From Achromobacter sp. (GTDB lineage Bacteria; Pseudomonadota; Gammaproteobacteria; Burkholderiales; Burkholderiaceae_B): a stretch of 8,390 nt of DNA. The stretch is taken from contig DMTA01000448.1 of the NCBI GenBank assembly GCA_003454835.1, forward strand, positions 1-8,390, read 5' to 3'. Below are positions 6,101 to 8,390 of this stretch, in pieces; position 1 is the stretch's first letter, and each line of letters starts with the position of its first letter. A program made the position numbers and the translations under genes. The notes under the pieces were generated by a model. It had not been told where the DNA came from. It did not search any database and saw nothing but the letters and a program-made list of their open reading frames with translations.

Positions 6101-6816
6101 GCGTTCTGCGTATCGACCGGCAAGGGCCGCGCCATGTGCTGACGCTGGCGCGCCCCGAAAAGATGAATGCGCTGTCGGCCGATCTGGTCGAGGCGCTGAT
6201 CGCCGCGCTGGACGAGGCCGAGGGCGCACGTGCCCAGGTCATCGTGTTGCAAGGTGAGGGCAAGAACTTCAGCGCGGGCTTTGACTTTGGCGATTGGCAG
6301 ACGCAGAGCGAAGGCGATCTGCTGCTGCGCTTCGTGCGGATCGAGACGCTGCTGCAGCGGCTGGCGGCCTCGCCGTGCCTGACGGTGGCGCTGGCGCATG
6401 GGCGCAACTTCGGTGCGGGCGTGGATGTGTTTGGCGCCTGCAAATGGCGCATCAGCGCGCCGGACGCGACGTTCCGCATGCCCGGGCTGAAGTTTGGCCT
6501 GGTGCTGGGCACGCGGCGTTTCGCGTCGCTGGTGGGCGCGGAGCGCGCGCGCACGATTCTTGAACAGGCCGCCACCTTCAACGCCGAAGACGCATTGCGC
6601 GATGGCTTCGTCAGCCGATTGGCCACCCCGCAGGAATGGCCGCAGCTCGGCGAGGCGGCGCTGGAAACGGCGAGTGCGCTGACCGACGCGAGCCGCACGC
6701 AGCTCTATGCGGCCCTGTCGCAAGAGACGCCGGACACGGACATGGCGCGGCTGGTGCGTTCGGCGGCGGCGCCCGGCCTGAAGGACCGCGTGGCGGCATA
6801 TCTGCAGGCGCGCTAG
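6097..6816 (+). CDS. Crotonase-fold protein (enoyl-CoA hydratase/isomerase family) with substituted catalytic residues
   Basis: The 239-residue product has the crotonase fold, which binds acyl-CoA and stabilises a thioester enolate in an oxyanion hole. RPEKMNALSADLVEAL (19-34) and GKNFSAGFDF (55-64, first oxyanion-hole strand) are typical. GRNFGAGVD (102-110) and FRMPGLKFGLVLGTRRFASLVG (126-147) form the active-site half. Gap-free alignment to rat enoyl-CoA hydratase from GGGCE to PEILLG puts Asp110 at the position of Glu144 and Gly130 at the position of Glu164, so both hydratase glutamates are missing. It is slightly shorter than the usual 255-260 residues. The start ATG at 6097 overlaps the upstream stop and has GGGAGG 6 nt before it. 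It is probably not a plain hydratase; isomerase, C-C hydrolase or another crotonase chemistry is possible. The fold is sure, the reaction unknown. Confidence 0.9.
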   Translation: MSVLRIDRQGPRHVLTLARPEKMNALSADLVEALIAALDEAEGARAQVIVLQGEGKNFSAGFDFGDWQTQSEGDLLLRFVRIETLLQRLAASPCLTVALAHGRNFGAGVDVFGACKWRISAPDATFRMPGLKFGLVLGTRRFASLVGAERARTILEQAATFNAEDALRDGFVSRLATPQEWPQLGEAALETASALTDASRTQLYAALSQETPDTDMARLVRSAAAPGLKDRVAAYLQAR

Positions 6817-6823
6817 GCGCGCC
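6807..6823 (+). repeat. GC-only inverted repeat with the crotonase stop codon in its loop
   Basis: GGCGCGC-TAG-GCGCGCC has perfect 7-bp all-GC arms and a 3-nt loop that is exactly the TAG stop codon at 6814-6816. No T-run follows, so it is not an ordinary intrinsic terminator. It sits 11 nt before the GGGAGG ribosome binding site of the next gene and could influence translation termination, coupling or mRNA stability. It may also be a chance product of GC-rich sequence. Confidence 0.6.
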
Positions 6824-6845
6824 CCATCGAGCAGGGAGGAAGACA

Positions 6846-7679
6846 ATGGCTTCAGGATTCAATCAGAAGAACAAGCAGTGCAGCTTGCAGGAACTGGCGG
6901 CGCTGGTGCCGAATGGGGCATCCATCGCGCTGGGCGGCAGCTTTCTGCATCGCGGACCGTTCGCCTTCGTGCGCGAACTGATCCGCCAGGAAAAGCGCGA
7001 TCTCGAACTCATCAAGCAATCGCCTGGCTACGACGTGGACATCCTGTGCCGCGCGGGCGTGCTGCGCCGCGTGCGCGCGGGCATCGTCGCGATGGAAGGC
7101 AACTTCGGGCTGGCGCCCTGGTATCGGCGCGCGGTGGAGCGCCACGAGATAGAACTTGAGGAACACGCCTGCGCCAGCCTGACGGCGGGGCTGCGCGCGG
7201 CGGCCTTTGGCGTGCCGTTCCAGCCTTGCGGCGGTCTGCATGGCAGCGGCCTGCCGGAACTGAACGGCTGGAAATGCCTGGACGATCCGTACGGCAGCGG
7301 CGAAAAGACCTGGGTCGTGCCCGCGATCCGGCCGGACTTCGCCGTGATCCAGGCATCCGAAGTGGATGCGCTGGGCAACGTGCGCGTGCAGGGCACGGCG
7401 CACTGGGATCGCATCATGTCGCGCGCCGCGGGCAGCGTGCTGGTCGTGGCCGAAAAGCAGGTGGACAGCGCGGTGTTCGAGGCGCAGCCCGAATCCACGC
7501 TGGTGCCGTATTTCATGGTCCAGGCGTTTGCGGTGGTGCCGCAGGGCGCATGGCCGGGTTCGTGCTGGCCCGACTACGCCATCGACTATCCGGCGGTGGA
7601 AACCTACATGGACAAGAACAGCGATCTGCGCGCGCACATGGCGGCGGCGCCAGAAGCGCGGGAGGGAAATCATGGCTGA
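6846..7679 (+). CDS. Family I CoA-transferase-like alpha subunit (GctA/IpdA type)
   Basis: The 277-residue product resembles the A subunit of glutaconate CoA-transferase and of the related IpdAB hydrolase, which act as heteromers with a B subunit encoded next door. SLQELAALVPNGASIALGGSF (13-33) and the R-G-P-F-A-F-VREL stretch are the usual N-terminal elements. EGNFGLAPWYRRAVE (84-98), then EIELEEHACASLTAGLRAAAFGVPFQP (101-127) and GLHGSGL (130-136), follow the family pattern. AVIQASEVDALGNVRVQG (166-183) is the standard core closing motif. The Glu pair at 105-106 lies where IpdA has an essential Glu, as far as I recall. The ATG at 6846 has GGGAGG 6 nt upstream. The gene starts 29 bp after the crotonase gene and overlaps the B-subunit gene by 8 nt. 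Whether the complex is a transferase or a hydrolase is discussed under the B subunit. No signal peptide; cytoplasmic. Confidence 0.9.
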   Translation: MASGFNQKNKQCSLQELAALVPNGASIALGGSFLHRGPFAFVRELIRQEKRDLELIKQSPGYDVDILCRAGVLRRVRAGIVAMEGNFGLAPWYRRAVERHEIELEEHACASLTAGLRAAAFGVPFQPCGGLHGSGLPELNGWKCLDDPYGSGEKTWVVPAIRPDFAVIQASEVDALGNVRVQGTAHWDRIMSRAAGSVLVVAEKQVDSAVFEAQPESTLVPYFMVQAFAVVPQGAWPGSCWPDYAIDYPAVETYMDKNSDLRAHMAAAPEAREGNHG

Positions 7680-8390
7680 GCAATGGTCTAGCTTTTCGTA
7701 CATCGTCACCAATCTGGCGCGCTTCATCCGTCCAGATGAAATCACCTTCAGCGGCGTGAACTCCACCATGCCCATGCTGGCGTGCCTGCTCGCCAAACGC
7801 GCCTACGACTGGGACTTCGTGTACATCAACGTGGCGGGCGGCGTGAATCCCCGGCCGTCGCACATTCCGTTGTCCAGCTCGGATCCGGTGCTGGCCGAAC
7901 ACACCGCGTCGATCTTTTCCAACGAAGATTTCTACGACCTGTGCACGCGCGGCCGCATGGATCTGACCTTTCTGGGCGCCGCGCAGATCGACGGCGCGGG
8001 TTGCGCCAACAACTCGTGCATCGGCGACTGGCACGATCCCAAGGTCCGGCTTCCCGGCGGCGGCGGCGGGGCGGTGATGCTGCCCACGGCCAAGCGCGCC
8101 TGCACCTGGCGCACCGAGCATTCGCGCCGCACGTTCGTGCCCAAGCTGGACTTCATGACGTCGTGGGGCGGTTTTCACGGCGTGGTGACGCCGATTGCGG
8201 TGTTCATCAAACGCGACGGGCGGCTGGCGCTGCAATCGTGGCATCCGGAGTCCAGCCTGTCTGAAGTGCGCGAACGCACCGGCTTCGAATTCGACGCCAG
8301 CGGTGCGGGTCCGACCGAACCGCCGACCGAGCAGGAAGCCCGCGCCTTGCGCGAGCTGGACGCCGACGGGCAGTTCGAACGCGACGCCGC
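7672..8390 (+). CDS. Family I CoA-transferase-like beta subunit (GctB/IpdB type), 3' end cut by window edge
   Basis: The frame from the ATG at 7672 is open to the right edge (239 full codons), so only about the last 10-25 residues of a GctB/IpdB-sized protein should be missing. GGGAGGG lies 5 nt upstream, inside the A-subunit gene, and the two genes overlap by 8 nt, as expected for subunits made in equal amounts. Family features: PLSSSDPVL (66-74), MDLTFLGAAQIDGAGCANNS (96-115), RLPGGGGGAV (126-135) and KLDFMTSWGGFHGVVTP (158-174). Family I transferases form a glutamyl-CoA intermediate on a beta-subunit Glu (Glu54 in Acidaminococcus GctB). Here there is no Glu anywhere from residue 24 to 75, and the matching stretch reads YINVAGGVN (51-59). 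This argues against normal CoA transfer and for an IpdAB-like hydrolase or other thioester chemistry. Family is sure; activity inferred. Confidence 0.9.
   Translation, partial: MAEQWSSFSYIVTNLARFIRPDEITFSGVNSTMPMLACLLAKRAYDWDFVYINVAGGVNPRPSHIPLSSSDPVLAEHTASIFSNEDFYDLCTRGRMDLTFLGAAQIDGAGCANNSCIGDWHDPKVRLPGGGGGAVMLPTAKRACTWRTEHSRRTFVPKLDFMTSWGGFHGVVTPIAVFIKRDGRLALQSWHPESSLSEVRERTGFEFDASGAGPTEPPTEQEARALRELDADGQFERDA

Noticed and set aside
4949..6229. 426-codon open frame on the minus strand opposite the CoA-transferase gene
   Set aside because: It is antisense to a clearly recognisable gene, its translation is Arg/Ala/His-rich with no family motif, and such long shadow frames are common in GC-rich DNA.
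1..8390. CRISPR arrays, tRNA/rRNA genes, insertion sequences or attachment sites
   Set aside because: No regularly spaced repeats, no cloverleaf or rRNA sequence, no transposase-like product and no terminal inverted repeats were seen on either strand.

Overview
The window is GC-rich and its open frames are closely packed. It looks like chromosomal DNA from a beta-proteobacterium of the Burkholderiales, most like the Alcaligenaceae (Achromobacter/Bordetella type). The reasons are the high-GC codon usage, a Bug-type periplasmic solute-binding protein beside a CaiB/BaiF CoA-transferase, and an IclR regulator next to the same catabolic genes. The assignment rests on gene content and composition only; no rRNA or other marker gene is present.

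Left part (1-1250): a 3'-truncated Sir2 deacylase gene on the minus strand, which runs off the left edge. It is divergent from a plus-strand cupin thiol dioxygenase of the 3-mercaptopropionate/cysteine dioxygenase family. These look like housekeeping or sulfur-metabolism genes unrelated to what follows.

Centre and right (1308-8390): what looks like one regulatory and catabolic unit. An IclR-family regulator gene (1333-2097) has the 15-bp inverted repeat TCCTAAATATTAGGA just upstream of its start. The identical 15-mer, with its arms extended to 8 bp, occurs again about 3.4 kb away in the 310-bp region between two divergent operons. The leftward operon encodes a Bug solute-binding protein and, joined by an ATGA stop/start overlap, an FAD/NAD(P)-binding oxidoreductase. 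The rightward operon encodes a class III (CaiB/BaiF) CoA-transferase, a crotonase-fold protein and the A and B subunits of a family I CoA-transferase-like enzyme. The B subunit is cut by the right edge. Ribosome binding sites are strong (GGGAGG or GAGG) and genes in each operon overlap or lie within 29 bp of each other.

How the genes may work together (inference): the regulator probably controls itself and both operons through the shared palindrome. The Bug protein would capture a carboxylate in the periplasm, the flavoprotein may oxidise it, the CaiB/BaiF enzyme would load it onto CoA, and the crotonase and the heterodimeric enzyme would process the CoA thioester. Two of these enzymes lack the usual catalytic residues: the crotonase has Asp and Gly where hydratases have two Glu, and the B subunit has no Glu where family I CoA-transferases carry the acyl-accepting one. 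The pair resembles the ring-opening crotonase plus IpdAB-type hydrolase used in bacterial steroid C/D-ring catabolism. The module may therefore open a ring or cleave a C-C bond in a CoA thioester instead of performing ordinary beta-oxidation. The substrate cannot be read from the sequence.
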